Shown here: positions 45,136 to 54,883 of the stretch, piece by piece | How positions within the stretch are numbered: the first letter of the stretch is position 1 | Layout of the letters: the number at the start of each line of letters is the position of its first letter | From: Rhizobiales bacterium Y(2018) | GTDB taxonomy: Bacteria; Pseudomonadota; Alphaproteobacteria; Rhizobiales; Aestuariivirgaceae | Reading direction: 5' to 3' | Assembly (NCBI GenBank): GCA_005502925.1 | Contig: SCPD01000018.1 | Location: forward strand, 62,001-126,000 | Length of the DNA: 64,000 nt | The notes under the pieces: generated by a model | The model's input: only the letters and a program-made list of their open reading frames with translations | The model's database searches: none | Told to the model about the DNA's origin: nothing | Program-made: the position numbers and the translations under genes

Positions 45136-46506
45136 ATGGTCTGGTCTGTTCCCACTGGAAGCATCGGTGTCGTGAGAGACGTATTTCGGAATCGGACATT
45201 TGCGACCTTGTTCGCCGCGCAGTCCCTCGGCTTGATCGGCAACGGTTTGACGACGATGGCGCTCGTATTCCTGGCCTTTCGCTTCGCGGGCGCCGAGTCT
45301 GGCGTCGTGATCAGCTTCTTCTTCATCATCAAGATGATCGCCTTCATCATTGTGGCGCCTGTTGCCGGTTTCGTCACGCAGCGCTGGGATCGCAAACGCA
45401 CCCTCATCGCATTGACGGTGGGGCGAGCCTTCATGGTGCTGGCATTGCCCTTTGTCATCGAGATCTGGCAGGCCTGCCTGCTGATCTTCATCATGCATTC
45501 CGCGACCGCGGCTTTCGCGCCGGTCCTGCAGGTGTTGTTGAGCGACGTATTCCCGGAGGAAGATAAATATACGAGCGCATTAGGTTTGATGCGCCTCTCT
45601 TATGGGCTCGAACAGCTGGTCAGCCCGCTGCTGGCCGGCATTCTTCTGTCGATTGTGCAATCCGAAGACCTGTTCTTCGGAACGGTGGTGGCATTCCTGT
45701 GCGCTGGGGCCTTGATAGCAACCGCGCCTTTCCCGAAGCAGGTCGCGCCGGATCGGGGGCGGCCGAACATTCTCAACGGATTGAGGACCTATGCGGCCAC
45801 ACCCCGGTTGAGGGCGCTTTTTCTCGCCGATTTCGCTGTCGCGATCGCCGCGGCCACGGTGTTCGTGAACACCGTGATTTTCGTTCAGAGTCGCCTGGGT
45901 CTCTCCGAACAGAGCACGTCGCTCGCCTTTGCATTCTTCGGCATGGGGTCGATCGTCGCGGCGTTATCGACGCCTGCGCTGTTGCGGGTCTGGAGCGATC
46001 GCAGCGCGATTTTACTGGCCGCTATTCTTCTCGCCGCTTCTGTGTCCTGCCAGCCTCTAGTGACTGATCTCGGCTTTCTGCTGATTCTTTGGGGGGTGAT
46101 GGGGGTTGGATACGGCATGGCCCTGGTCCCCGTCGGCAGGGTGTTGCGGAGGTCCGCCGCCCAGCGGGACCGCGTCATGCTGTTCGCCACGCAATTCATG
46201 CTCACGCATATCTGCTGGCTGGCCGCCTATGTGATCGTCGGCTGGCTGAGCTATCACTGGGGGCTCAATGCTACGGCGCTATGCATAGCCGTGCTCAGCG
46301 CAACTGCGACTATTTCAGTATTCCTCCTCTGGCCCGATCCTGACCCCGCCGAGATCGAGCATGTGCATCACGATCTGCCGTTCGATCACCCGCATCTTGC
46401 CGAAGGTGTGCCGATCTGCGCGAAGACCCATCGCCATGTCTTCATGGTGGACAAACTTCATCCGACTTGGCCAAGGCAAGACGGCCGCGAAGGAAGCCAG
46501 GGATAG
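45136..46506 (+). CDS. MFS transporter with His-rich C-terminal tail
   Basis: 456-residue major-facilitator protein with about twelve helices (DHA3-like, AFAPVLQVLLSDVFPEEDKYTSALGLMRLSYGLEQLVSPLLAG near residues 125-170). The last 45 residues are hydrophilic with His clusters (EHVHHDLPFDHPHL and KTHRHVFMVDKLHP), eight or more His, and a single Cys. Such a tail could bind divalent metal, which may mean export of a metal or metal-chelate. Divergent from the dehydrogenase operon across a 216-base gap. Confidence 0.9.
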   Translation: MVWSVPTGSIGVVRDVFRNRTFATLFAAQSLGLIGNGLTTMALVFLAFRFAGAESGVVISFFFIIKMIAFIIVAPVAGFVTQRWDRKRTLIALTVGRAFMVLALPFVIEIWQACLLIFIMHSATAAFAPVLQVLLSDVFPEEDKYTSALGLMRLSYGLEQLVSPLLAGILLSIVQSEDLFFGTVVAFLCAGALIATAPFPKQVAPDRGRPNILNGLRTYAATPRLRALFLADFAVAIAAATVFVNTVIFVQSRLGLSEQSTSLAFAFFGMGSIVAALSTPALLRVWSDRSAILLAAILLAASVSCQPLVTDLGFLLILWGVMGVGYGMALVPVGRVLRRSAAQRDRVMLFATQFMLTHICWLAAYVIVGWLSYHWGLNATALCIAVLSATATISVFLLWPDPDPAEIEHVHHDLPFDHPHLAEGVPICAKTHRHVFMVDKLHPTWPRQDGREGSQG

Positions 46507-46517
46507 GGGCGGGGGTG

Positions 46518-47405
46518 TCACGCCGCCTTCAGCAGCGTCTCCATGGTGCGGCCGATCTCGGACGGTGATGGCGAGATCGCCACACCGGCATCGCGCAGCA
46601 ATTCGACCTTCTCGCTGGCGCTTTCGCCGAAGGCCTGGATGATGGCGCCGGCATGGCCCATGCGCCGGCCCTTGGGCGCCGAGAGACCCGCCACATAAGC
46701 GGCGACGGGTTTGGTCATGTGCTCTCTGATATAGGCGGCGGCTTCGGCTTCCTGCGGACCGCCGATCTCGCCGATCATCATCACCGCATGGGTGTCGGGA
46801 TCGTTCTCGAACAATTCGAGGATGTCGCGGAAGGATGAGCCGTTGATCGGATCGCCGCCGATGCCGACGCTGGTCGAGATGCCGATGCCGAGATCCTTCA
46901 TCTGCGCCGCCGCTTCATAACCGAGCGTGCCGGAGCGGCCGACGACGCCGATATGGCCGGGGAGATAGATATGCCCCGGCATGATGCCGAGCAGCGACTT
47001 GCCGGGCGAGATGATGCCGGCGCAATTGGGGCCGACGAGCTGCATGCGGTTCTCGCGGGCGTAACGGCGCATATAACGCTTCACCCGGATCATGTCCTTG
47101 GCCGGAATGCCGTCGGTGATGGCGACGCAGAGTTTCAGCCCTGCATCGGCCGCTTCCATGATCGAATCGGCCGCGAAAGGCGGCGGCACGAAGACGATCG
47201 CCGCGCTGGCTTGCGTCTTCTCCACCGCTTCCTTGATCGTGTCGAAGACCGGCACGTTGTGGACCATGGTTCCACCCTTGCCGGGTGTGACGCCGCCCAC
47301 GATATTGGTGCCATAGGCGATCATTTCCGCCGTGTGGAAGCTGCCGATCTTGCCGGTGATGCCGAGGACGAGGACGCGGGTCGAACGGTCGAGAAGGATT
47401 GTCAT
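46518..47405 (-). CDS. mtkB: malate-CoA ligase / succinyl-CoA ligase alpha subunit
   Basis: 295-residue alpha subunit with an N-terminal CoA-binding Rossmann domain ([16 protein letters not shown]) and the phosphorylatable His251 in MGHAGAII. It forms malyl-CoA from malate, CoA and ATP together with MtkA. The assignment to malate-CoA ligase rather than SucD rests on the adjacent serine-glyoxylate aminotransferase and malyl-CoA lyase, the classical serine-cycle neighbours, and the absence of sucAB or mdh. It overlaps mtkA by 4 bp. Confidence 0.88.
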   Translation of the reverse strand: MTILLDRSTRVLVLGITGKIGSFHTAEMIAYGTNIVGGVTPGKGGTMVHNVPVFDTIKEAVEKTQASAAIVFVPPPFAADSIMEAADAGLKLCVAITDGIPAKDMIRVKRYMRRYARENRMQLVGPNCAGIISPGKSLLGIMPGHIYLPGHIGVVGRSGTLGYEAAAQMKDLGIGISTSVGIGGDPINGSSFRDILELFENDPDTHAVMMIGEIGGPQEAEAAAYIREHMTKPVAAYVAGLSAPKGRRMGHAGAIIQAFGESASEKVELLRDAGVAISPSPSEIGRTMETLLKAA

Positions 47406-48589
47406 GAGGCCACCTTTGTCAGGCTGTCATTGCGCCACGCGGCAACCGCGCGGCTCGCCGCTTCGGCAAGTGTGCCGGCACGGATGATGGGAAGGCCGGA
47501 GCGCGCCAGGATCTTGCGCCCTTCCTCGACATGGGTACCGGCGAGGCGCACCACCACCGGCATGTTGATCGGGCTTTTCTGCAGCGCCATCACGATACCC
47601 TCCGCCACCCAGTCGCAGCGATTGATGCCGGCGAAGATGTTGACCAGGATGGCGCGCACATTCTGGTCCGAGGTGACGAGCCGGAACGCCTTGGCGACAC
47701 GCTCGGGCGTGGCGCCGCCGCCGATATCGAGGAAGTTCGCGGGCTCGCCGCCCGCCGCCTTGATCATGTCCATCGTCGCCATCGCGAGGCCGGCGCCATT
47801 GACGATGCAGCCGATCGAGCCGTCGAGCCCGACATAGGAAAGCCCGCGGTCATTGGCGCGTGTCTCGCGCGGATCCTCCTGCGACTTGTCGCGCAATTCC
47901 GCGATATGCGGCAGGCGGAACAGCGCATTGTCGTCGAAGGTCATCTTGGCGTCGAGCGCGATGAGGCGGTTGTCCTCGGTGACGACCAGCGGGTTGATCT
48001 CGACCATCGTCGCGTCGAGCTCCTCGAAGGCCTTGTAGCAGCCGAGAATGGTGTTGACCGCCTGCTGCGTCAGCGCCGGTTCGAGGCCGAGACCGAAGGC
48101 GATCTCACGCGCCTGGAATGCCGGCATGCCGACCGCCGGCTCGACGACGCTGCGGATGATCGAGTTGGGCTCGCGCTGGGCGATCTCCTCGATCTCCATG
48201 CCGCCGGCGCTCGAGGCCACCACCATCACGCGCTCCGATTTGCGGTCGAGCACCAGGCCCAGATAGATCTCGCGCTTGATGGCGACGGCGCCTTCGACAT
48301 AGACGCGATAGACGGTCTTGCCTTGAGGCCCGGTCTGATGGGTGATGAGGCGCTTGCCGAACAGTTCGTCGGCCTCCTCCTCGACCTGATGCTCGGAAGA
48401 GCAGAGCTTGACGCCGCCGGCCTTGCCGCGCCCGCCCGAATGGATCTGCGCCTTGACGATCCATTTGCTGCCGCCGATATCGCGGGCGCGATAGGCCGCC
48501 TGCTCCGGGCTGTAAGCGAGACCGCCTTGCGGCACCGCGACGCCGAAACGCGAGAGGATTTCCTTCGCCTGATATTCGTGGATGTCCAT
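47402..48589 (-). CDS. mtkA: malate-CoA ligase / succinyl-CoA ligase beta subunit
   Basis: 395-residue ATP-grasp subunit: [20 protein letters not shown] start, [16 protein letters not shown] nucleotide loop, [19 protein letters not shown], and the C-terminal ligase domain. Paired with the alpha subunit (ATGA overlap) and 2 bases after the aminotransferase gene. The 395-residue length is typical of MtkA. In the serine cycle it activates malate before cleavage by malyl-CoA lyase, encoded at 51963. Confidence 0.9.
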   Translation of the reverse strand: MDIHEYQAKEILSRFGVAVPQGGLAYSPEQAAYRARDIGGSKWIVKAQIHSGGRGKAGGVKLCSSEHQVEEEADELFGKRLITHQTGPQGKTVYRVYVEGAVAIKREIYLGLVLDRKSERVMVVASSAGGMEIEEIAQREPNSIIRSVVEPAVGMPAFQAREIAFGLGLEPALTQQAVNTILGCYKAFEELDATMVEINPLVVTEDNRLIALDAKMTFDDNALFRLPHIAELRDKSQEDPRETRANDRGLSYVGLDGSIGCIVNGAGLAMATMDMIKAAGGEPANFLDIGGGATPERVAKAFRLVTSDQNVRAILVNIFAGINRCDWVAEGIVMALQKSPINMPVVVRLAGTHVEEGRKILARSGLPIIRAGTLAEAASRAVAAWRNDSLTKVAS

Positions 48590-48591
48590 CT

Positions 48592-49782
48592 TCAAGCCGC
48601 CTTTGCGAGTTGCGCCGGTTGGGTGCGGTGGAAATGCTCGATCGCCGCGGCGACGCCGCTGCCGGCGGTGAAGGGCACGCCTTGGTCGCGCAAAGTGAGC
48701 TCGACGCCCGACAGAGCGGTCAGCACCATCAGCTCGTTGAGATCGCCCAGATGGCCGATACGAAAGACGCGGCCCGCGACCTTCGACAGGCCGACACCGA
48801 GCGAGAGCCCGTAAGCTTTGTAGGCATGGCGCACCAAGGCGTTGGAATCGAAGCCGTCCGGCAGATAGATCGCGCTCACGGTGTCGGACTGCCAATGCGG
48901 TGCCGTCGCGCAGAGTTTTAAGCCCCAGGCGGAAACCGCCTTGCGCACGCCTTCGGCGAGGCGATGATGACGCTGGAACACATGCTCGAGGCCTTCGGCG
49001 AAAAGAAGATCGAGCGAGGCGCGCAAGCCGCGCAGCATATGCGTCGGCGGCGTATAGGGGAAATAGCCGTCCTTGTTGACGCGCGCCATGTCGGCGAAGT
49101 CGAAATAGCAACGACGCGACTGCGCTTTTTGCGCCTGGGCGAGCGCCTTCTGGCTGACGCACAGAATGGCGAGGCCGGCCGGCATCATGAAGCCCTTCTG
49201 CGAGCCTGAGACGGCGATGTCGACGCGCCAGTCCTCCATGCGGAAGTCGATGCTGGCGATCGAGCTGACGCCGTCGGCGAAGAGAAGTGCGGGATGATCC
49301 GCTTCATCGAGCGCCTTGCGCACGCCCGCGATGTCGCTGGTGACGCCGGTCGCGGTTTCATTGTGGGTGACGAGCACCGCCTTGATCTTGTGATGGCGAT
49401 CGGCCTTGAGGCGGGCGGCGAAGATATCGACCGGCACGCCTTCGCCCCAGGGCGCATCGACCACATCGACCTCGAAGCCGAGACGGACGCACATGTCGAT
49501 CCACAGATGCGAGAACTGGCCGAAGCGCGCGGCGAGCACCTTGTCGCCGGGCGACAGCGTGTTGGTGAGGGCGGCTTCCCAGCCGCCGGTGCCGGAAGAG
49601 GGGAACAGGAAGGCCTGGCCGGTCCTGGACTTGAAGACCTTCTTCACATCCTCGAAGAGCGGCAGGGTGAAGGCCGGCAGGTCGGGCGCCCGCTGGTCCT
49701 CCATCGGGACATCAATGGCCCGGCGCACCGCCTCCGGCACATTGGTGGGCCCTGGAATGAAAAGGCCGCGAACACCTGGCAT
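48592..49782 (-). CDS. sgaA: serine-glyoxylate aminotransferase
   Basis: 396-residue PLP aminotransferase of class [19 protein letters not shown] at the N-terminus, the family-typical [15 protein letters not shown] phosphate loop, ADGVSSI, and the PLP-binding Lys196 in [10 protein letters not shown]. It converts serine and glyoxylate to hydroxypyruvate and glycine, a core serine-cycle step. First gene of the sgaA-mtkA-mtkB operon, whose promoter is in the 248-base gap upstream. The SgaA assignment over alanine-glyoxylate aminotransferase is from context. Confidence 0.92.
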   Translation of the reverse strand: MPGVRGLFIPGPTNVPEAVRRAIDVPMEDQRAPDLPAFTLPLFEDVKKVFKSRTGQAFLFPSSGTGGWEAALTNTLSPGDKVLAARFGQFSHLWIDMCVRLGFEVDVVDAPWGEGVPVDIFAARLKADRHHKIKAVLVTHNETATGVTSDIAGVRKALDEADHPALLFADGVSSIASIDFRMEDWRVDIAVSGSQKGFMMPAGLAILCVSQKALAQAQKAQSRRCYFDFADMARVNKDGYFPYTPPTHMLRGLRASLDLLFAEGLEHVFQRHHRLAEGVRKAVSAWGLKLCATAPHWQSDTVSAIYLPDGFDSNALVRHAYKAYGLSLGVGLSKVAGRVFRIGHLGDLNELMVLTALSGVELTLRDQGVPFTAGSGVAAAIEHFHRTQPAQLAKAA

Positions 49783-50030
49783 GGTTTCCTCCCTCGCTGG
49801 TGATTTGCTTATGCGCGTATTATCTCACCGGGTAGGGTCCTGCCCGCAACGTTCCTATCACCTGCCTTTGGGTATCCAAATGGGTGGGGATTTTCCTATC
49901 CTTATGGATGATCAGGCGCTATAGCAGGCACAATGCACCTACCCATCAGTATGGGAAATGGGATATGACTGGGCATCGGCATCTTGGCAGCACACTCGGT
50001 GAGCCAGCGGGCACACCGGATGGGCTTGGA

Positions 50031-50936
50031 TCATGCGGCAGATGGTGCTGCCGCGTAAGCCTCGGCGGCCAGCGCGAGGGCCCTGGCCACGGCATGGTGG
50101 CCCTCGGGCGAAAGCGGTGCCTGAGGCGGCAGCGGAGCTCCCACTTTGAACCCCTGCTGCTGCAATGCGCCCTTGATGCAGGCGGCGAGCGAATGTGCCG
50201 CGAACAGCTCATTCACGCGCCACAAGCTGCGTTGCAGAGCCAAGGCGGCATCCCATTTCTGGGCGCGGCAAAGCTCATAGAGACGCACACTTTCGCGTGG
50301 AATGGCGCAAGCCGGTCCGGCCATCCAGCCGGCACCGCCGATCAGCATGACCGTGGCGGGGATATGGGCCGATGCCGCGAATATCTTCATTCGGCCGTCG
50401 GTGCGGTTGAGGATGGACAACAGCCTGCCCGTATTGGTGGAAGCGTCCTTGATGTAGCCGATACGCGGATGGCGCGAGAGCGTATCGATGGCCGGGAGGC
50501 TGAGATCGGAGCGTTGAAAGTTAGGGTTGGTGTAAAGCACTACCGGCAATTCGGTAGCGTCGGCTATGGCGCTGAAATAAGCGATCACACCGTCGTCATG
50601 GATCGGGAAGTAGGCTTCGAGGATCGCCAGGATGCCATCGGCGCCGATCGCGGCGAATTCGCGCGCCTGGCGCGTCGCCTCGGCGACGGTAGTGGCAGCC
50701 ACGCCCGCCACCACGGGAACCCGGCCCGCCGTCTGCTCGACGACGATCTCCACGATGCGGCGGCGCTGTGTCCAGTCGAGATAGGCGAACTCGCCGGTGC
50801 TTCCAAGCGGTGTCAGGCCATGCACGCCGGCGGCGACGAGGTGATCGATGAGCCGGCGCAACTCGGCCTCCAGCACGTGGCCGTCAGCGCCGATTGGCGA
50901 GACGAGATAAGGAAAAACCCCGTGGAATTCACGCAT
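50031..50936 (-). CDS. DHDPS/NAL-family aldolase or dehydratase
   Basis: 301-residue TIM-barrel class-I lyase. Schiff-base Lys163 in YIKDAST, the catalytic Tyr135 in VVLYTNPNF and GxTGE as LGSTGEF at residues 44-50 are all present. The family covers dihydrodipicolinate synthase, N-acetylneuraminate lyase, KDG aldolase and hydroxyproline-route deaminases; specificity cannot be assigned. The ATG at 50936 has gagggagctg upstream. Divergent from a LuxR-type regulator in the serine-cycle region. Confidence 0.9.
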   Translation of the reverse strand: MREFHGVFPYLVSPIGADGHVLEAELRRLIDHLVAAGVHGLTPLGSTGEFAYLDWTQRRRIVEIVVEQTAGRVPVVAGVAATTVAEATRQAREFAAIGADGILAILEAYFPIHDDGVIAYFSAIADATELPVVLYTNPNFQRSDLSLPAIDTLSRHPRIGYIKDASTNTGRLLSILNRTDGRMKIFAASAHIPATVMLIGGAGWMAGPACAIPRESVRLYELCRAQKWDAALALQRSLWRVNELFAAHSLAACIKGALQQQGFKVGAPLPPQAPLSPEGHHAVARALALAAEAYAAAPSAA

Positions 50937-51052
50937 CAGCTCCCTCATTTGCAAGGCAGCGCATCGTCTCGGCCGGCAGGTTCCCGTCGGCAATACCTAT
51001 ATCATCTGCCTCGGGAAACCAACGGCCCAGAGGCATCAAAAGGGAGATGTCA

Positions 51053-51688
51053 ATGACCGATCCGGCGCCCATAGACATCGCCTTGGGTGACGGCAACCCG
51101 TTGATGCTGGCGGCGCTGTCCGACTTCATCGACCGCGACAAGGCTTTCAGCCTGGTGGCGACCGCCGCCACGGCCGAAGGTTTTCTCGCCGCGGTGACCC
51201 GGGTGCCGGTCCAGGTCGGCCTCATCGACTGGAACCTGCCGGTGATGGGCGGTGAGCGCCTGCTCGACACGCTGCGCCTGCGGCCTTCGCCGCCGCGTTT
51301 GATCGTCTATGGCGCGGCCGAAGAGCCAGAGATACTGCGCCGCGCCATGGCGGCGGGTGCCGCCGGTTTCTCGCCGCGCCACCAGTCGCCGGAGCAGCTT
51401 CTGGTCATGGCGCGCGCCGTGGCGCAGGGCCAGATGATGTTCCCGTTCCTCGATGTGCGCGAGCTCACCCGCGATCCGGCGAGCGCCCTCACTTTGCGCG
51501 AGCGCACGCTGCTCGCCGCTCTGGCGCGCGGCCTCGACAACAAGTCGCTGGCGCGCGAGCTCGGCATTTCGGTGAATACGGTGAAATTTCACCTGCGCAA
51601 TCTCTATGAGAAGCTCAATCTCTCGAGCCGCGCCCAGGCCATCGCTTTCTATTACTCTTCCGGTGCGCATCGGGATGAGAGAAAGTGA
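51053..51688 (+). CDS. NarL/LuxR-type response regulator
   Basis: 211-residue protein with an N-terminal receiver domain (phospho-acceptor Asp59 in GLIDWNLPVMGG) and a C-terminal LuxR HTH (LTLRERTLLAALARGLDNKSLARELGISVNTVKFHLRNLYEKL, residues about 143-187). No partner histidine kinase in the window. It lies directly upstream of the malyl-CoA lyase gene and divergent from the DHDPS-family gene, so it probably controls one or both. Start supported by agggag seven bases upstream. Confidence 0.92.
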   Translation: MTDPAPIDIALGDGNPLMLAALSDFIDRDKAFSLVATAATAEGFLAAVTRVPVQVGLIDWNLPVMGGERLLDTLRLRPSPPRLIVYGAAEEPEILRRAMAAGAAGFSPRHQSPEQLLVMARAVAQGQMMFPFLDVRELTRDPASALTLRERTLLAALARGLDNKSLARELGISVNTVKFHLRNLYEKLNLSSRAQAIAFYYSSGAHRDERK

Positions 51689-51711
51689 AGGTAGTAACGC
51701 TGCTCTCTCAA

Positions 51712-51850
51712 CCCCTCACCCTGAGGTGCCCGCCGAAGGCGGGCCTCGAAGGGTCCCGCAGGACGCGAAGATTGACAGGCGCTGTTGAGGGTAATTCTGA
51801 CGGACCCTTCGAGGCTCGCTGCGCTCGCACCTCAGGGTGAGGATTGGGGA
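51712..51850. repeat. paired inverted CCTCAxxxTGAGG repeat
   Basis: Arms accctgaggtgcccgccgaaggc (from 51718) and its inverted partner ending cacctcagggtgagg (51842), with a spacer of about 50 bases. Same family as 11441-11558. Positioned between the response-regulator gene and malyl-CoA lyase. Confidence 0.85.
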
Positions 51851-51962
51851 GAAAATCATCCGCCAACGGACGAATTCGCCACTGCGACCGAATTGCCGCT
51901 TGACGTGATCCCGCTTCCTCCTGTTGTCTCATCGCCCTGTCACGTCACGAGAGGGATATCCC

Positions 51963-52940
51963 ATGAGCTTCCACACCGTCGAACAGGCCGCCGCAAGGCT
52001 CAACCGCAGCGAGCTCGCCGTGCCCGGCAGCCAGCCGCAGCTCTTTGAAAAGGCGGCGAAATCGGCCGCCGACGTGATCTTCCTCGATCTCGAGGACGCG
52101 GTCGCGCCGGACGACAAGGAGCAGGCCCGCAAGAACATCATCCAGGCCATCAATGACATCGACTGGGGCCGCAAATCACTCTCGGTGCGCATCAACGGCC
52201 TCGATACCCACTATATGTATCGCGATGTCGTCGACGTTCTCGAGCAGGCGGGCGACCGCCTCGACCTCATCATGATTCCCAAGGTCGGCACCGCCGCCGA
52301 TGTCTATGCCATCGACATGATGGCGACGCAGATCGAGACCGCCAAGGGCCGGAAGAAGAAGATCGGTTTCGAGCTCATCATCGAGACGGCGCTCGGCATG
52401 CAGAATGTCGAAGCGATCGCAGGCGCCAGCCGCCGCAACGAATCGCTGCATTTCGGCGTCGCCGACTATGCCGCCTCGACCCGCGCCCGCACCACCAATA
52501 TCGGCGGCGCCAATCCCGATTATTCGGTGCTGACCGACAAGCTCGACGACGGCTCACGCGCCACGCATTGGGGCGACATGTGGCACTACGCGCTCGCCCG
52601 CATGGTCGTCGCGGCCCGCGCCAATGGCCTGCGTCCCGTCGATGGCCCCTTCGGTGATTTCTCTGATGCCGACGGCTATAAGGCCGCCGCCGGCCGCGCC
52701 GCGGTGCTGGGCTGCGAAGGCAAATGGGCCATCCATCCTTCGCAAGTGACGCTCGCCAATGAGGCGATGGGCCCGAGCGAGAAGGATGTCGCGCGCGCCA
52801 AGCGTATCCTGGTGGCGATGGAAGAAGCGGCGAAGGCCGGCAAGGGCGCCGTGTCGCTCGACGGCCGCCTCATCGACTATGCATCGATCCGCCAGGCCGA
52901 AGTGCTGGTGAAGAAGGCCGAGCAGATCGCCAAGGGATAA
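51963..52940 (+). CDS. mcl: L-malyl-CoA/beta-methylmalyl-CoA lyase
   Basis: 325-residue HpcH/HpaI-citrate-lyase-family enzyme that cleaves malyl-CoA to glyoxylate and acetyl-CoA with Mg. RSELAVPGSQP, FLDLEDAVAPDDKEQARKNI, RINGLDTHYMYRD and GFELIIETALGM closely match my recollection of the Methylobacterium MclA. The acidic Mg ligands lie in FLDLEDAV and IIETALG. The Met giving MSFHTVEQ was chosen on that likeness. With mtkAB it completes glyoxylate regeneration in the serine cycle. No hpr, gck or ppc in the window. Confidence 0.95.
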   Translation: MSFHTVEQAAARLNRSELAVPGSQPQLFEKAAKSAADVIFLDLEDAVAPDDKEQARKNIIQAINDIDWGRKSLSVRINGLDTHYMYRDVVDVLEQAGDRLDLIMIPKVGTAADVYAIDMMATQIETAKGRKKKIGFELIIETALGMQNVEAIAGASRRNESLHFGVADYAASTRARTTNIGGANPDYSVLTDKLDDGSRATHWGDMWHYALARMVVAARANGLRPVDGPFGDFSDADGYKAAAGRAAVLGCEGKWAIHPSQVTLANEAMGPSEKDVARAKRILVAMEEAAKAGKGAVSLDGRLIDYASIRQAEVLVKKAEQIAKG

Positions 52941-52953
52941 GGAAGCGAGGAAT

Positions 52954-53003
52954 CTCCCTCCCCGGAACGGGAAGGGTGGCGAGCGTAGCGAGCCGGGTGG
53001 GGA
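52954..53003. repeat. single REP-like palindrome between convergent genes
   Basis: Hairpin ccctccccgg/acgggaaggg then ggcgagcg/agcgagcc-type stem then gggtgggg. Architecture like one arm of the pairs at 9085 and 1353. Lies after mcl and before the convergent dehydrogenase gene; may terminate both. Confidence 0.7.
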
Positions 53004-53009
53004 AAAGCC

Positions 53010-53903
53010 CTACAGCTTCACCCCATTCAGCTGGCACAGAAGATTGACGAGGCGCGGCACATATTTGTCGCCATAGCCATTGGTCGTGCCCAGCACCAGT
53101 GTCTGATGCACCGCTTCCGCCACGAAGGAGGACAGCGGCATTGCCTGTGTCATGGTGGTGTAATAGCGGACGTCCTTGCGGGCATTGTCGATGGCGAATT
53201 TGGCGGCGCTGTCATCATCGGCGAGCGGCACCTTGATGAGGCGCTCGAACATCACCGAGCGGGCGCCGCCTGCCATGGCGATATCGTTGAGCGCCTGCAT
53301 GTCGACCTTGGCCTTGAGCCCGGCGGCGATGCCTTCCGCCACCACCGCCGCGGTGCCGATGGCGATGTAATTGTTGATGAGCTTGAGCGTATGGCCGGCG
53401 CCGACACCGCCCGCATGGATGATCGTGTCGGCGAAACATTCAATGACCGGCCGGATCTCGGCCAGTATCTTCTCATCACCGCCCGTCATCACGCCGAGCT
53501 TGCCTTCTTCCGCTTCCTTGGGCGTGCGCACCAAAGGCGTGTCGACGAAATGCGCGCCCTTCGCTTCGATCGCCGCCGCCACCTTGAGCGTCGAGGACGG
53601 TTCTGCCGTCGAGCAGTCGGCGATGATCATGCCGGGGCGGATGCCTTCGAGGAGCCCGTCCTTGCGGAACAGCGTCTCCTCCACTTGCGGTGAGCCGGTG
53701 ACGCACAGGAACACGACATCGCTTTTCTCGGCGACCTCGCGCGGGCTTTTCGCCTCCTCGGCGCCCTTGGCGATGAGATCGTCGATCGGCGTTCGGTTGC
53801 GGTGGGCGAGCACGGTGAGCTCATAGCCCTTGGTGACGATGTTCTTGCCGATGCCGTGGCCCATGAGGCCGGCGCCGATCAGTCCGATTTTTTTCTTCGT
53901 CAT
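53010..53903 (-). CDS. NAD(P)-dependent beta-hydroxyacid dehydrogenase (3-hydroxyisobutyrate dehydrogenase family)
   Basis: 297-residue two-domain enzyme: Rossmann IGLIGAGLMGHGIGKN, AHRN after beta strand 2 (Arg suggests NADP may be accepted), substrate loop DTPLVRTPKEAEEG and catalytic Lys in GAGHTLKLINNY near residue 173. Family substrates include tartronate semialdehyde and 4-hydroxy acids. It is last in a sugar importer operon 58586-53010 and probably oxidises a product of that sugar or sugar acid. Confidence 0.92.
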   Translation of the reverse strand: MTKKKIGLIGAGLMGHGIGKNIVTKGYELTVLAHRNRTPIDDLIAKGAEEAKSPREVAEKSDVVFLCVTGSPQVEETLFRKDGLLEGIRPGMIIADCSTAEPSSTLKVAAAIEAKGAHFVDTPLVRTPKEAEEGKLGVMTGGDEKILAEIRPVIECFADTIIHAGGVGAGHTLKLINNYIAIGTAAVVAEGIAAGLKAKVDMQALNDIAMAGGARSVMFERLIKVPLADDDSAAKFAIDNARKDVRYYTTMTQAMPLSSFVAEAVHQTLVLGTTNGYGDKYVPRLVNLLCQLNGVKL

Positions 53904-53932
53904 GGAAGCTGTGCTCCTGCTTTTCGAATGGA

Positions 53933-54883
53933 CTAGCGTTGCTGCCGGTCGCCGCCGGCAATGGTGATGACCGTAATGATGATCACGCCCGTCATGATCA
54001 GGCGGATGCCGGCGCTGGCGCCGAATGTATTGAGCATCGTGTCGAGAAGATAGATGAAAAGCGCCGCCCCCCATATGCCCGGCACATTGGCGCGCCCGCC
54101 CGCCACCGAGGTGCCGCCGATGACCACGACGGCGATCGAGGCGAGGAGGAAACCTTCGCCCATATTGAGCGCGGCGCCGCCGGAAAAGCCCGACAGCACG
54201 ATGCCGGTGACGCCGGCGAGAAGCGCGCTCAAGAGATAGGTGGCGAAACGGGTAAGATCGACATTGAGCCCGGCGAGCCGGGCGGCGCGCGGGTTCTGTC
54301 CGATGGCGAGAACTGTGCGGCCATAGAGTGTGCGTTTGAGCAGGAGCGCCATGCCGATCGACAAAAGGAGGACGAAGATCGCCAGCAGCGGCACGCCCAA
54401 TATCCGCGTGGTGGCGAAATCCGCCAGCATCGGCGGCGGCTTGATGCGGATGCCGCGGCCATAGGAGATCGCCGTCGACAGAATGAGGAAGCTCGACGAC
54501 AGCGTCGCGATGATCGGCGGAATGCGCAACAGCCGGATCAGCCCGTAATTGAAGAGGCCGACCACGAAGCTCGCGCCCAGGGCAGCGACGATGCCGATGA
54601 GCAGCCTGGCATTGTCGGTGTCCATCACTTTCGTCGCCACGACGCCGGCGAGTGTGATCGTCGCCGGGATGGAGAGGTCGACATTGCCGGGGCCGGTGGT
54701 AATCACCATCATCTGGCCGAGGCCGATGATGATGGTGAAGGTGGCGAAGGAAAGTGCCGCGGTGAGGATCTCGCCCGCCCCCTGGCCGCCGGTAAAGGCG
54801 ATGGTCGCAAGCCACACCGCGATCATCGCGATGAAGGACCAGATCCAGGGCTGGCCGCGTAGCTTGCTCCACAGCGCGGTCAT
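53933..54883 (-). CDS. sugar ABC transporter permease 2 (RbsC type)
   Basis: 316-residue membrane protein with about ten helices, GPGNVDLSIPATITLAG near residue 66 and VVVIGGTSVAGGRANVPG in the C-terminal third, as in RbsC/AraH. Overlaps the preceding permease by 4 bp; probably a heterodimeric channel. The frame remains open upstream, but this is shadow of that other permease. Confidence 0.93.
   Translation of the reverse strand: MTALWSKLRGQPWIWSFIAMIAVWLATIAFTGGQGAGEILTAALSFATFTIIIGLGQMMVITTGPGNVDLSIPATITLAGVVATKVMDTDNARLLIGIVAALGASFVVGLFNYGLIRLLRIPPIIATLSSSFLILSTAISYGRGIRIKPPPMLADFATTRILGVPLLAIFVLLLSIGMALLLKRTLYGRTVLAIGQNPRAARLAGLNVDLTRFATYLLSALLAGVTGIVLSGFSGGAALNMGEGFLLASIAVVVIGGTSVAGGRANVPGIWGAALFIYLLDTMLNTFGASAGIRLIMTGVIIITVITIAGGDRQQR

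Noticed and set aside
53904-54872. Fusion of the hydroxyacid dehydrogenase with an upstream frame
   Set aside because: The upstream part is an out-of-frame shadow of the RbsC-type permease; the Rossmann start at 53903 is clear.
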